A stretch of DNA of 64,000 nt from NCBI GenBank assembly GCA_964036315.1, contig OZ038479.1:57079746-57143745 (forward strand). The letters run 5' to 3'. Of this stretch, positions 10,787-23,645 are shown piece by piece (position 1 is the stretch's first letter; each line of letters begins with the position of its first letter). Position numbers and translations under genes: made by a program. The stretch is from Acanthosepion esculentum. Lineage: Eukaryota > Mollusca > Cephalopoda > Sepiida > Sepiidae. The notes under the pieces are model-generated. The model made no database searches and was not told where the DNA came from. It saw only the letters and a list, made by a program, of their open reading frames with translations.

Positions 10787-11821
10787 ATGGAGACACAGAG
10801 AGAAGATGAAACACATTCTTGTGGAATATGTGGGTCTTATTTTGTGCGAACATCACTTTTGAGGAAACACATGCATACACACAGAGGAGAAAAACCATAT
10901 TCTTGTGAAGTTTGTGGATCTGCATTTTCACAGAAGTCAGGTTTGGTGAGGCATATGCGAACACACACAGGGGAGAAACCATATTCTTGTGAAGTTTGTG
11001 CTTTTACATTTTCACGGAAGTCAACTTTGGTTGTACATATGCGGAAACACACAGGAGAGAAACCATATTCTTGTGAAATTTGTGAATCTGCATTTTCACA
11101 AAAATCATCTTTGGACTGCCACATGAAAACACATACTGGAGAAAAACCATTTCATTGTAGCATTTGTGAATCTGCATTTTCACAGAAGTCATATATGGTG
11201 AACCATATGCAAACACACACACAAGAGAAACCATATTCTTGTGAAATTTGTGGATCTGCATTTTCACTGAAGTCATATTTGACAATGCATATGCGAACAC
11301 ACACAGGAGAGAAACCATATTCTTGTGAAGTTTGTGGATCTGCATTTTCTCAGAAGTCATATTTGGTAATACATATGCGAACACATACAGGAGAGAAACC
11401 ATATTCTTGTAAATCCTGTGAATCTGCATTTTCACGTAAGTCACATATGGTAAGGCACATGCGGAAGCACACAGGAGAAAAACCATATTCTTGTGAAGTA
11501 TGTGAATCAGCCTTTTCAGTTAAGTCACATTTGGTGAGACATATGCGAACACATACAGGAGAGAAACCATATTCTTGTGAAGTTTGTGGATCTGCATTTT
11601 CACAGAAGTTATATTTGGTATACCATATGCGCACACACACTGGAGAGAAACCATATTCATGCAACATTTGTGGGTCAGCCTTTTCAGTTAAGTCATCTTT
11701 GGCATGCCATATGAAAACACACACTGGTGAGAAACCATATTCTTGTAAAGTTTGTGGATATACATTTTCACAAAAGTCAAATTTGTTGAGACATATGCAA
11801 ACACACAAAAGAGAGAAATGA
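10787..11821 (+). CDS. ZNF-1: 12-finger C2H2 zinc-finger protein
   Basis: A 344-residue protein made almost wholly of 12 tandem C2H2 fingers, each 28 residues, joined by TGEKP-type linkers. It is expected to be nuclear and to bind DNA, one finger per about 3 bp; no KRAB, BTB or other effector domain is visible. The start is the ATG at 10,787 (context ACCATATGG), because the same frame has a TGA just upstream at 10,769. All 12 fingers keep C-x2-C and H-x3-H. Helix positions -1,2,3,6 read in order: RSLK, QSGR, RSTV, QSSC, QSYN, LSYM, QSYI, RSHR, VSHR, QLYY, VSSC, QSNR. Positions 1 (K) and 2 (S) are nearly fixed while -1, 3 and 6 vary. The array ends at a TGA after KREK, but decayed fingers continue past it. 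The whole coding region lies in one exon. Near-identical paralog: ZNF-2. Its DNA target is unknown. Confidence 0.93.
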   Translation: METQREDETHSCGICGSYFVRTSLLRKHMHTHRGEKPYSCEVCGSAFSQKSGLVRHMRTHTGEKPYSCEVCAFTFSRKSTLVVHMRKHTGEKPYSCEICESAFSQKSSLDCHMKTHTGEKPFHCSICESAFSQKSYMVNHMQTHTQEKPYSCEICGSAFSLKSYLTMHMRTHTGEKPYSCEVCGSAFSQKSYLVIHMRTHTGEKPYSCKSCESAFSRKSHMVRHMRKHTGEKPYSCEVCESAFSVKSHLVRHMRTHTGEKPYSCEVCGSAFSQKLYLVYHMRTHTGEKPYSCNICGSAFSVKSSLACHMKTHTGEKPYSCKVCGYTFSQKSNLLRHMQTHKREK

Positions 11822-12100
11822 TATCCTTGTGTGGTTTGTGTATCTTCATTTTTACACAAGTCAAATTTAGAGTGTCATCTTTACACAAACAATAAAGAGA
11901 AACCATAATTTTGTGAAGTTTGTAAATCAGCATTTTCAGAAACGTCAAGTTTGGTTTGCCACTTGCAAATATATACGGAACATAAACAATGATCCTGTGA
12001 AATATGTAGGTTTGAATTTCCAAGGGATTTCTAGTTTGAAAAGCACATGTGAACACCCTCAAGTGATAAATCGTAATCATGGGAATCACTATCTTTTATC
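11822..12100 (+). pseudogene. Decayed zinc fingers 3' of ZNF-1 stop
   Basis: After the stop, finger-like reading continues in the same style but broken by stops: YPCVVCVSSFLHKSNLECH, FCEVCKSAFSETSSLVCH and SCEICRFEF can be seen. Linkers have become NNKEKP and EHKQ. These are three former fingers now in the 3' untranslated region. The same remnants follow ZNF-2. Confidence 0.85.
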
Positions 12101-13708
12101 AGTATAATCATGGTGATTTACAAATTATATAATTTTCATATTTCTGGATTTGCATTGTTATGTTATCTAAGTAGAAAAAAATGTGAAATGTAAAACTTAA
12201 TTTCTATTGAAATTTGTATTGAAAACACAAGAGAAAATATAATGTATATTAATTTGATGCAGGCCAGTCCAAAATTTATGCAAACAAGAGAAGTCAATGT
12301 ATGAAAATTTTGCTCTGTATCTTTTTTGTATATGAATTAAATAAAAAATTTTTTCAAGAATCTTGGTAAATATGATTTTTAAAAATTTTTTTCATATTGT
12401 CATGTCCATAAAAGGATAAGTAAATAAAAATTAATTATAGTATTAAAAATAATTATAATGATTATAGTTATCATTAATTCACTAATTCTAAACCAATGAG
12501 AACTGATCCACCTTTCTCTCCTATACACACAAACACATGACATTCTCACTATTGAACAAGCAATTCACATGAAGAGGTTGTCAATAAAAATTTTATCTCC
12601 TTTTCCTTTTTTCATGCCATAATAGTAAAATTTATCTTTTAACACTCATTCAAAATTTTTGGCACAAAAACCCCCAGATACTTCTTGTATTTTATAACTA
12701 AATTATCTGGACACTCATTACACACATCTATTAAAAAAACATACAAGAAAGACCATATGCATTTTACTTATTCTTTATCTTATCCTTCGGTTGGAGTCTG
12801 ATATATTTCAAAAACGGATATTTATTGGCACGTTATCCACCTTCAAAAAGTGTCTCTTCTCTGTCTTTGAATTCAGATTTTCCTTCTATGTCGTTGGCCA
12901 TATTATGCCAGAAATATTTATATATATTTTATATATTTATAAATACATATAGTAAAATTACCAACAATACATTTTTAAAGCAAAATGACTAGCAATACAT
13001 TTTACCGTAGAATTAACAACAATACATTTTTATTGAATTCAAAATATATTTAGCTGAAGCCTTAAAATTCTGGTCAGAATACTTAGATTTTGACATTAAA
13101 TAACCTATACACCATATGACACAAAACCCATATGACACAAAATGAAATCAGCCAATCCTTGTTTCAGAAACTCCTGATGGTAAATCTTCAGTTCCAACCT
13201 GTGACAGTTCCGCGTGCTTTACTGTAATTAAAATGCCTGGCACCAGTCAAAGAACCATATGTCAGAAGGAAGTTTTTCTCTTCACACCGATATTAACATA
13301 TATTCCTTCAGTAATTTGTATTATTTCAAAGACTATTTTATAAATACAATTACAGGTGTTAACTGATTTATTATAATTAGAGTTAATTTCTCCAGTAATC
13401 CACAAGAAAAACTAAATGATAGTGTAATTCTGGTATGCTAGCCAATGTAGCTTGGCTCACTAGGTTTTGTACATCAATTTCGAAAAGTTAATTCCCATTT
13501 TAATCAGCACAAGGTTCAGATGCACTCATATGTAAAATCCACAAAAGTAACTTTTAATACAGAAAGCATATATTAAAAATCCACAATTTGTCCTGAAAAT
13601 ATCCAAATAGTTTGTAAGTAAATACAGAATGAGTTGAATAAATCGAAGGAGCTGGATGAGGGTGAGTTTTCTCACCAGATTAATTTGAATTGTACAGCAA
13701 AATCATTT
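12101..13708. other. Downstream non-coding sequence of unit 1
   Basis: No gene seen. A candidate polyadenylation signal AATAAA is at 12,340-12,345. Around 12,965-13,035 the word AATACATTTT recurs three times. All of it recurs in unit 2 at 26,349-27,962 with few changes. Confidence 0.6.
12340..12345 (+). terminator. Candidate poly(A) signal of ZNF-1
   Basis: AATAAA about 520 bases after the stop codon, conserved at 26,594-26,599 in unit 2. In such AT-rich DNA this hexamer is common, so it is only a candidate. Confidence 0.35.
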
Positions 13709-15046
13709 TAAGAGAATTAGACAACCCACAAGGATTTGTTATCAGCAGACATTACATTAACAACAAACATGATGCAGATGACACTGTCTTGGTGGCAGAT
13801 TCAGATGAAAAACTGAAAAGTAATTGTAGAGAGGATAGTTGATGTCAGCAAGAGAAAAGGACTAAGAGAATTAGAGGACCTGCCAGGATTTGTTATCAGC
13901 AGACATTACATTAACAACAAACATGATGCAGATGACACTGTCTTGGTGGCAGATTCAGATGAAAAACTGAAAAGTAATTGTAGAGAGGATAGTTGATGTC
14001 AGCAAGAGAAAAGGACTAAGAGAATTAGAGGACCTGCCAGGATTTGTTATCAGCAGACATTACATTAACAACAAACATGATGCAGATGACACTGTCTTGG
14101 TGGCAGATTCAGATGAAAAACTGAAAAGTAATTGTAGAGAGCATAGTTGAAGTCAGCAAGAGAAAAGGACTAAGAGAATTAGAGGACCTGCCAGGATTTG
14201 TTATCAGCAGACATTACATTAACAACAAACATGATGCAGATGACACTGTCTTGGTGGCAGATTCAGATGAAAAACTGAAAAGTAATTGTAGAGAGCATAG
14301 TTGAAGTCAGCAAGAGAAAAGGACTATGAGAATTAGAGGACCTGCCAGGATTTGTTATCAGCAGACATTACATTAACAACAAACATGACGCAGATGACAC
14401 TGTCTTGGTGGCAGATTCAGATGAAAAACTGAAAAGTAATTGTAGAGAGTATAGTTGATGTCAGCAAGAGAAAAGGACTAAGAGAATTAGAGGACCTGCC
14501 AGGATTTGTTATCAGCAGACATTACATTAACAACAAACATGACGCAGATGACACTGTCTTGGTGGCAGATTCAGATGAAAAACTGAAAAATAATTGTAGA
14601 GAGGATAGTTGATGTCAGCAAGAGAAAAGGACTAAGAGAATTAGAGGACCTGCCAGGATTTGTTATCAGCAGACATTACATTAACAACAAACATGATGCA
14701 GATGACACTGTCTTGGTGGCAGATTCAGATGAAAAACTGAAAAGTAATTGTAGAGAGGATTGTTGATGTCAGCAAGAGAAAAGGACTAAGAGAATTAGAG
14801 GACCTGCCAGGATTTGTTATCAGCAGACATTACATTAACAACAAACATGACACAGATGACACTGTCTTGGTGGCAGATTCAGATGAAAAACTGAAAAGTA
14901 ATTGTAGAGAGAATAGTTGATGTCAGCAAGAGAAAAGGACTAAGAGAATTAGAGGACCTGCCAGGATTTGTTATCAGCAGACATTACATTAACAACAAAC
15001 ATGAATCAGATGACACTGTCTTGGTGGCAGATTCAGATGAAAAACT
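13709..15046 (+). repeat. 154-bp satellite array B
   Basis: About 8.7 monomers; TTGGTGG recurs every 154 bases from 13,789 to 15,021. It starts in the same monomer phase (AAGAGAATTAG) and after the same left flank as array C, and it ends at the same base as array A before AAGATAATAG. Private variants include CATAGTTGAAGTC, present in two neighbouring copies. As in array A, the monomer is a reverse-transcriptase fragment with a fixed +1 frame slip per copy. Confidence 0.97.
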
Positions 15047-15840
15047 AAGATAATAGATGAGAGCAAGATAAAATATTATCCATCAACTGTAAGAAGACAA
15101 AATGCGTGGTTCCTATCTGAATTTCTTAGATGAAGAGTTATTATTATTTACATTCAAACTAATATCCTCATCTTTGTCAAAATTGTCCTCTGACCTTTTA
15201 AGGAATTTGTCAATCCTCATAACCTTCAGGGAATTTCAAACTGAACACTTTATTTATTCTAGGTAGATAGCTGTCCCTGTCAAATGATATCTTGTGGGTT
15301 CTTTTTTATATTTATCAGGTATTTCTCACCAAACACGGTCTGATCAAAAAGTAGCAGGACTGGTGCTATAAAAAGAAAATTATAACACATATCAATTTGA
15401 CATTTAATTTCCTTCAAAGTAGACCCCTTCTTTTAAAAAAATGTTCTTTAACATTATATAACCAATAATATATTTTTATTCGATAAGAATTATGACTTAA
15501 TATAATGAATATTATTCATATTAAGAGGAATAATAATCACAGAGTAATTCAGAATTGTTAAATTATTTCTTACTTGATCTTCCATACAAAAAATAATCAA
15601 CTAGTTGTAGAAAGAAAAAGTACAGATTATCTTCAGCAATCTAATAAAACCGACATTTTACTAAAAAAAATCCAGACATTTAGTTTATATGATTAAACTA
15701 CGTTTTGAAGATTTTTAATTTGAAATTTTGGTGGTACTTTATCGAAAGATTGGCCAGACAACAACTTGTCAGCAATTTGTTTTTGAATAATTTTGCTTTG
15801 TTAATGCCAATGGTAATGCTAAAATATTTTTTTTTATAGA
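15047..15840. other. Right flank of satellite B
   Basis: Near-identical to 951-1,741, including the LINE trace just after the array (to about 15,130). A few small indels separate the copies. No gene. Confidence 0.6.
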
Positions 15841-16093
15841 TTTTAAACACAAGGAACCTTATTTTGTCTAACACCGCTTAATTTCTTTAATATATTTCTT
15901 AAAACTTCTAAGTTAAAAGTATTTTCGCCTTTTTATATCATATGTTTTCTCATTCCTTGATACTTTGTGTCATTCCTTTCAACTTCGACATTAATTAACT
16001 AAGCGAATAATACGAAAAGTCAGGTTGGTTGACATTGAAATCTCAACAGAAAGAAAGTAACGTCTCGTTTTTGTTTTTTTTTCTCTGAGAAAG
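15841..16093 (+). other. Candidate 5' non-coding exon of ZNF-2
   Basis: Same block as 1,742-1,987: AAGGAAC at 15,851, CTAACACCG, and the donor GTAAGT at 16,094. Differs from the unit 1 copy by a few substitutions and short T-run changes. Confidence 0.55.
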
Positions 16094-16769
16094 GTAAGTG
16101 GAAGATAACATAATTCTGATGAAAAAAAAAGAAAAGAAATCGTTATGTTTTTATTCGTTGTTAGTTTTTGTAAAATAAAAAAAGGAAAATAAATTTAGCT
16201 AGGGTTGTATTTAATTTAATTATGTTTTAAATTAAAACAACTAAAACAGAAATTATTTTGATTTTGACATTTATTTTTTATTTCGTTTGGAAGTTTTGTT
16301 TTATTTTAATTCACCTCCCTTAAAGTGAGTTTGAACATGTCAAAAAAAGAACACCTTCCTTTCTGAATATGGCAACTGGCCTTTTTTAACGTTTTACTTT
16401 TTTATTGATTAAAAAAAACTTCCATATTTTTGATCTGTAAAAAAAAAAAAAAAAAAAAAGTGGGGAAATTATGGAATAAAATCTAAAAAAATCATATTTT
16501 TAGTATTAGTTTGATCAAATTTACGACGATTTTGTTGGAATATTTTTAAATTAAAAAACAATAACATTTTCTTTCTCAAAATTTCCAAGATTCTAAAAAT
16601 CATTTAAAAAAGTTACCACCCACCCCCCACCAAAAAAAACCCTGATTTAATTAATTAACACAAACAAGTTTTTTTTTGTTTTGTTTTTTTTGACAATAAT
16701 GTTTTGTTTTCCATTATTTGGGGGATTTTTTTTAATTATCCTACATGAGATTGCTAAAAAAAGAGCATA

Positions 16770-17750
16770 GCAGAGAAGCTTTTAATTGCTTTTATGAATA
16801 ATATATGTATTAAAGACAATATTGTGTGAAGAGAAAAAAAAAATTTTGATGGATAATGAATTTTTACAAGAATTGTTTAATTTTTAAAAAAATTTTAATT
16901 AGAATAATTTAAGGTATTAATCATTAAATCTAAGTTTAAATATTTTAAAATTCTATATTAATTCTACCCTTTTAGATGATATTATATAAGTAAAAACTAT
17001 ATTTGTTAATCATAAGTGAACAAGCTTAGTACAAATCATCAAACACCAATATTTTAAAAAGAATTTTTAATTTCTTTTTGCATGTGCATAAATGTGCCAA
17101 TTTTTGTAGATAGAAGCACCCATAGACAACATCAGAAAATAAGAGACATGCATAACTGTAGTAAATTTAAAGCCCAAATTTCTAAAATCCAATGAAACAT
17201 TAGAGAACATTTTCCTAAATTTTTAAGATTATTGAGTACTTAAAAGTTATAAATAAATGGTGCTCACATTATATTCAGTTATTTTTACGGATAAGCCCCC
17301 ACAGAACAACTTTAGATAATCAACCATCTGCTAAACATGTCAACAGCTTCAATAAACTCCTACTGTTAGGTTAAAATAATGCATTTCTGCATTATTTTAA
17401 ACTTAAATTATTGTTGTTTCAAATCAGATTAATTTAGGGACCACCCCCAAAAAACGCAATACCTAAAGTTTAAAATGAAAAATCTTTCTTGAAACCTTTA
17501 TTTTAGTTTTAATTTCATGCTAATAGATTAAATTTTATATTTCCAATAGGCAAAATGCTTTGCTGTATATCAAAGACTAATTTAAATTTTAGATTTGTTT
17601 TTTAGGTGTTTTTTTTTTTGCTTAAATAGCTGATTAGCACCCTTTTTTAGACATTTCATTGCAATGTAATTTTTATAAAAATATTTTTCAAAAGAACTTT
17701 TCTGAAAATTTATTTGAGGAATATAAAACTGCGTCTAGAGATTATATGCA
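16770..17750 (+). repeat. Left arm of inverted repeat around Tc1 copy 2
   Basis: Duplicate of 2,640-3,640, including the inverted 320-base module (about 17,430-17,735). Pairs with 19,315-19,990 in reverse complement. Confidence 0.72.
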
Positions 17751-17953
17751 AAAGAGGTATTGTCAAATATTTTATGTAAAATTCATAGATATGTGTTATC
17801 CAATGAAATAATTTGTACTATTATGTATAGCAAGTAAGCATGAAAGCAATTAAGTTCCAATTTTCAATGTCAGATTGATATTTAGTATTTTTTCAGTAAT
17901 TATAGCAATTTGCAGTGTCAAGAGATTATTTGCAAGAACTAGAGTTTAGTATT

Positions 17954-18962
17954 ATGGCTAATAAAAAAAGAACTAACAATGAATGAAAAGAACTATATAA
18001 TCAAAGAAATTAGCAAAGGAAAGTCTTCGCTTCAAATTTCTAAGGATTTCAAAAGGGATCATCAAACAATCAAGAAAATATGTCAAATGGGAATTCAACC
18101 AAGGAAAAAAATATCTCAGGCTGAATTCAGGAATTTAACAAAGCAAGATCTATCGCATATCCGAAGAGAATTAATAAGAAACCCAAATGCGTCAAGTGCG
18201 TTCATATTTGAGGCCACTGGAGCTCCTATGGTGTCAAGGGAAACGAGGTGTAAAGCATTAAGGAAGTTTGCTGATGTAAAAAATCAAATAAAGAAACCCA
18301 TTTTAACAAAAAAACAAGGAAAGAAGATTGCAGTGGGCAAAAAAAGACATGAAAACTGATTTCAGTAAAGTGCTTTGTACAGACGAATCAAGGATCACCC
18401 TTGATGGGCCCGATGGATGGGCTCGAGGATGGGTTTGCAAGCAACATGACTCAAGAAAAATTTTTAAACGCTAACAAGGTGGCGGTGGGATCATGATATG
18501 GGTTGGGATTATTGGTAATGAGCTCGTGGGTCCATTTAAACTGATAGACGGGGTTAAAATGAATTCCAGACGTTACTGTGATTTTCTAGAGCAATATTTC
18601 TTTGAATGGCTTGATAACCAGTCTTTAGCCAAGCGTAGATCTATGATCTTTATGCAAGACAATGCACCAAGTCATGCATCAAAGTTTACTAAATCCTGGT
18701 TGAAAGAAAAGGGATTTGTTGAAGATTCTCTTATGGACTGGCCTTCAAATAGCTGTGACTTGAATCCCATTGAGAACCTGTGGAGCATCCTCAAGAAAGA
18801 TATTTATTCTAATGGAAGGCAATTCAACAGCAAGTGTGACCTCTGGGAGGCAGTTAAAGTTACTGCAAACAACTTATCAGCGGCTTAAATTGCAAATCTA
18901 ACATCAGATGTTGACAATAGGCTACTAAGAGTTATTGAAAATAAGGAGCATTTGTGCAATAA
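17954..18962 (+). pseudogene. Tc1-like (DD37E) transposase, copy 2, broken
   Basis: Duplicate of the copy at 3,822. Here the A-run after the ATG at 17,954 has one extra A, which shifts the frame at once; the long readable segment starts at 17,979. The helix-turn-helix part (SLQISKDFKRDHQTIKK) is less damaged than in copy 1. A frameshift near 18,350 leads to the TDES Asp at about 18,382, then a stop near 18,470. The segment 18,493-18,888 is intact, from WVGIIGNELVGPF through MQDNAPSH to LNPIENLWSILKKD, with 37 residues between Asp and Glu. A stop at 18,886-18,888 interrupts the last codons, as in copy 1. Sharing that same stop with copy 1 shows the element was already dead before the segment was duplicated. 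Confidence 0.88.
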
Positions 18963-19314
18963 ATTTGAGGAGGTTCATATTATTTTTTGTTAATATATCT
19001 TTTATTTTTAAAATGTTTTTTTTATGTTTTTCCTTTAAGAAATTGACGAATTTGTTCTAAAATCTTTTCATATTATTTTTTTACGTTAGTTTTACAAGGT
19101 ATAATAATGTAAAAGTATCAAAATAAATAGTTGTAAATAAACTACTGACAGTCAAATTATTCTGTTTTGTTAACTTCGTAAAAATTTTTCCAACCTAAAA
19201 CAATAGTTTTCTCTATCACTATATATCTAAGTTAATAATATTGAGTAGAATCAAAACAACATCATAATCGGACTTTTAACATTAAAGATGCAATTCTTTA
19301 TACCAATTCATAAC

Positions 19315-19990
19315 TTGCATATAATCTCTAGACGCAGTTTAGAGCTGATTTAAAGTATAATCTGATTTGAAACAAATATTATTTACTTTAAGTTTAAAAT
19401 ATTGCAGAAATGCATTTTATAACTCTACAGTTGCTGTGTTTTTAACCTGACAATAGTGGATTTGATGTGCTGACAGTCTTATGACATGCCTAATGTTATT
19501 CTACAGAGATTTTATCTGTAAAACACAATTTAAGAAAATGATGTGAGCGCCATTTTTATATAATTTTTAAGTACTCCGTAATCTTAAAAATTTAGGTAAA
19601 TATTCTCTATAATCTAATTTTTTATTGAATTTTAGAAATATTGACTTTAAATTTACTATAGTAATCATTCTTATTTACTGATAATGTTATGAATGCTTGT
19701 CCGTATATACAAAAATCAACACTTTCATACAACTACAAAAAAATTCAAAATTTTTGTTAAAAATATTGATGTTCGATAATTTGTATTAAACTTTTCCATT
19801 CATGATTAGTAAATATAGTTTTCACTTAATATCATTTAAAAATGTTAAGTTAATACAGAATTTAAAAAATTTAAAACTTAATTTTCTAATTAAGATTTTA
19901 CAAAATGAAAACAATTCTTATAAAAATTTATTATTCATCAAAAAAATTTGTTTTCTCATGGCAATATTATGAGTGAACTTGTAAATGTTT
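19315..19990 (-). repeat. Right arm of inverted repeat around Tc1 copy 2
   Basis: Duplicate of 5,175-5,840, reverse complementary to 16,770-17,750 apart from the inverted module. Nothing else is seen between here and 20,658 except the hairpin at 20,172-20,199 shared with unit 1. Confidence 0.7.
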
Positions 19991-20658
19991 TAAAAATTAC
20001 TAAAATTTTTATTTATACAAGGAAAATAATTTTTCTTTTAATTCATGTAAAGCCAATTATCTTTCAAACAAAACCCAAATTTAACTTCAAAGAAAGCATC
20101 TAAACTATTTAAAATATGTTTTTTGGGCTTTTTAGGTAGTCTGTGGTGGTACGTCTTGTTTAAGAAGTCTCTGGTAGCAGAACATAAGTTCTGCTATCAG
20201 AAAATTAGTAAAGAAAAAGAGAACATTGAATGAAAAAGACAAAAATAAAATATGGCCTCAAACTTTGTTATGACAAGATTGCAATTCACACTTTGATATA
20301 GGATTATATTTAAATTTTCTGACTTTCTGATTTACATTGTACAGATGCTGAGTAAAATTTGAACATAATCCAGAATATATTTTTCTCTTTGAAATGCAAA
20401 CTTTAATACAAATATTTTCAAATGAATTTTTTTTTTAATATGTAAACATTCATGTAGACCCACAAAGAGACAAAATCATTGTGCTCCTCCTTATAGCATG
20501 TAATGAATTGTTGACATGACAAGTTTCACAGTGTCTCATCATTTTAACTAGATGATAAAATTATTTTGATAAAAATGATATTGAACTGTTGAAAATGTCT
20601 GAAAATTAATATAGAAAATATTTTAGTAAGAAAAGATATTAAAATAGCGCCAAATTAA

Positions 20659-21045
20659 GAAAATTAGTTATTACTAACACAGTTTCTTTAAAAACAAAAA
20701 AACATTAATGAAAAGTAGTGTGTAAAGATTTAAAAAATAAAAAAAGGCTCCAAACTGATGTTAAAATCCCTTCAACGTGAAAGTATTTGTAAGAGGACAG
20801 ATAAGACATAACATTTAAAATCCTCCTTCGAAAACCTCTTTCCCTCCCCTTCCTTTTCTTTTATAGACTTATGAGTTTATATTATTCAAATGTATTTTAT
20901 AAACCAGTGAGAATTTTTCTCATATTTGATGAAAATTAGTTATTACTAACAGTTTCTTTAAAAACAAAAAAAACATTAATGAAAAGTGGTGTGTAAAGAT
21001 TTTAAAAATAAAAAAGGCTCCAAACTGATGTTAAAAAACCCATCA
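20659..21045 (+). repeat. About 115-bp direct repeat, 270 bp apart
   Basis: The stretch GAAAATTAGTTATTACTAAC up to GGCTCCAAACTGATGTTAAAA occurs at 20,659-20,772 and again at 20,930-21,045. Unit 1 has it only once (6,516-6,616). It marks the left edge of the region where units 1 and 2 stop matching. Confidence 0.75.
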
Positions 21046-22142
21046 AAATGAAATCAGTCTAAACATGCTGTGGCAAAATTTGGCAGGAAAAAAAAAAACA
21101 GAAACTAGACAAGTTTGAATCCAATCAACAACATGGTTTGACTGGATAGTGAATTGTGATGTTTTTTTTATTATTATTATTATAAATCAATGTGGATCAA
21201 AGTATAGCCCACCTAAGGAGTTGGTTTTGATCCATATGTTTGCTATATAAGAAGAGAATTTTTTCCTGCAAGTGTAGAAAGCTGTTGTGTGGGATCAGAA
21301 GGGAGTAGACTATACTCAGGTAAAAGACATGTTAGGTCATCTGCTGCTTCTGGGGAAAAAGGAAATAGACCACCTAGATGAGAAAGCTGTAAGATGGGAA
21401 GATAAATGATTTCTACTACGAATGTCACTGTTGATGGTGAAGAAGAAGAATCTTCTAAATTTGATATGTGAATGACTTATAGAATATCGAATGAATTTTT
21501 ATAAAGCAATGAGAATTTATCTCATAATTGAGTATACCTGTTTCAAACATTTTAATATTTTTTCAAAAGGATTCAGAAAAGCAGATTTGCCCAAAATAAG
21601 TCAACCTTTACCCCCCCACACACACACACTTTGTATTTTCAGTAGCAACTTTCACGCTTTCAAATTGTGAACTTTTCAAAGAAAGTAAATTTCTTTAGTT
21701 GCCAAGAAATTGATTATATGAACTGCTGTTCTAAAAGAAAATGTTTAAAATTCCTTTGTCATTCAGAAAAACATTTATTTTACAGTATTGTATTGTAAGA
21801 GAAAACAGATTTATATTTTGAAAGAAATGTTAATCTGCTTTTGTTATTATTATAATAAATAAAAAAATTTCATTTGTACCCCTCAGTACAAATAAAATAT
21901 TTTTGTAAGGCCACTATTATAATTTCTACATTTTGTATGTTGCAAGAATACTTTTTATCATTTTAATAAGTGTTTGTTTCTCTGTAAATTTCAATCAGCA
22001 TGAGTCTTTTTCATAAGCACCCCCCAAAACGTATTTGTACACTTAATAGCAACTTTTACCTCCAACCCCAGAAAAGCAGAAATTTTAGAGATTGCCTTAA
22101 ACCTGAGAATCCACTTTTTAAATATATTTTTTTTATTTTTGT
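21046..22142. other. Unit-2 intron region resembling unit 3, not unit 1
   Basis: Landmarks such as GCTATATA with following sequence, GGGAGTAGACTATACT and TCTTCTAAATTTGATATGTG match unit 3 at 36,180-36,460 and are absent from unit 1. A C-run and CA repeat lies at 21,611-21,629. No gene. Confidence 0.65.
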
Positions 22143-23645
22143 ATATTGGTTTTGGTGTATTGCTAATAAAGTTTTGCAAAATATTACGTAATCTTTTAAT
22201 TAATGATCAAGTTAATTAAGTAACTAAATTTCTGGCACTTGTCAACATAAGTTCATCTATTGCCTGGCTCTCTCTCAGAGTGCTGCTCCTCCAGGCGACA
22301 CCTTCCCCTGGAGTTTTTTCCCACTGCCTGAGGGGCAATCCATTTCAGTGAACTTTAATCTCAGCTTTCTTGTGTAAAAAGTTAGTTTTTTGCTCAACTT
22401 GAGTAAATAAATAAATACTTATTAAAATCTGAAAAAAATTACTGTGCAGCAAGCAACAGCATGATTTCATTCATCATGTTTTTAGAATATCAAATATATT
22501 AAATTTTATTATGACATTAATTTCATGTAAAAACATTCTTAAATGGCTTTTTCATTAATTTTGTAATAAGAATATGACACTTGGTTCTATTTTACACTTT
22601 AATGAAAAATTTAAAAACTTAAACTAAACATTAATATTTATTTGTTTATAATAATAAGAAAATAACTAATAAAAAATAATTCTATGAATGCATTTGTTCT
22701 TTATGAATAACAGTATTAGAGAAAAAATATTAAAGTAACTTTGTGAAATAATAATGGTAATTTATTTTTAATAAATTTTGAAGTATAAAATTTAAAAATT
22801 TAAATGGCAAATTTTTGGGGTCCAATTTTCCATGAACTTCTATGGTATCAAAATTTGAAGGCTAATGTAGTTGACAAATAACTGTATTTTTTGTAACATT
22901 CAGATTGGCATTTGGAACTGATTTTCTCCATCTTTCTCTCATCTTTGTCTTTATATTCGTTTGGGGCTATATTGTTAACAAAGGTTTGCAAAATATTACA
23001 TAGTCTATTAATTAATTATCAAGTTAATTAAGTATCTAAATTCCTGGCACTTATCAACATAAGATTAGCTATTGCCTGTCTCTCTCCCAGAGTGCTGCTC
23101 CTCCTGGCAATGCCTCGCTATTAATTTAAAAAGTGGGGTCTGGGGTTATTACCCAATGCCTTAAAGTGCACCACGGTGCACTTTAATCTTGGCCGCCATG
23201 TGTCAAAAATTAGTTCATGCTCAACTTGAGTAAATAAATAAATACTTTAGAAGAACCTGGAAAAATGACTGAACAGCATGGTTAATATTTCATTCACCGT
23301 GTTTTTAGAATATTGAATTAAATTTAACGTCATATAATAAAACTGAATATATTTATGTAAAAATATTCTTAAATGGCATTTTCATTAATTTTGTAATAAG
23401 AATACAGCATTTGGTTCTATTTTACACTTTAATGAAAAGTTTAAAAACTTAAACATTAATATTTATTTGTTTATATTACCTTGAAAAAACACTACTAATA
23501 AAGAATAATTCTATGAATGCATTTGTTCTTTATGAATAACAGTACTAGAGAAAAAATATTAAAGTAACTTTGTGAAATAATAATGGTAATTTATTCTTAA
23601 GTTTTGAAGTATAAAATTTAAAAATGAGCATAGCAAAATGTCTTA
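22143..23645 (+). repeat. Direct repeat of about 0.65-0.8 kb flanking a P-element scrap
   Basis: The sequence from TTTGCAAAATATTACGTA (about 22,174) through AGAGTGCTGCTCCTCC and CTCAACTTGAGTAAATAAAT to the AATAATGGTAATTTATT block recurs about 814 bases later (from about 22,988). Identity is high in both halves. Between the halves lies the P-type fragment at 22,805-22,945. Confidence 0.75.
22805..22945 (-). pseudogene. P-type transposase THAP-region fragment in unit 2
   Basis: Matches unit 1 at about 10,001-10,120: shared TTTTTGGGG, AATGTAGTTGACAA (unit 1 GATGTAGTTGACAA) and TTCAGATTGGCATTTGG. Only the end of the THAP-like region remains, with frameshifts. Confidence 0.7.
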
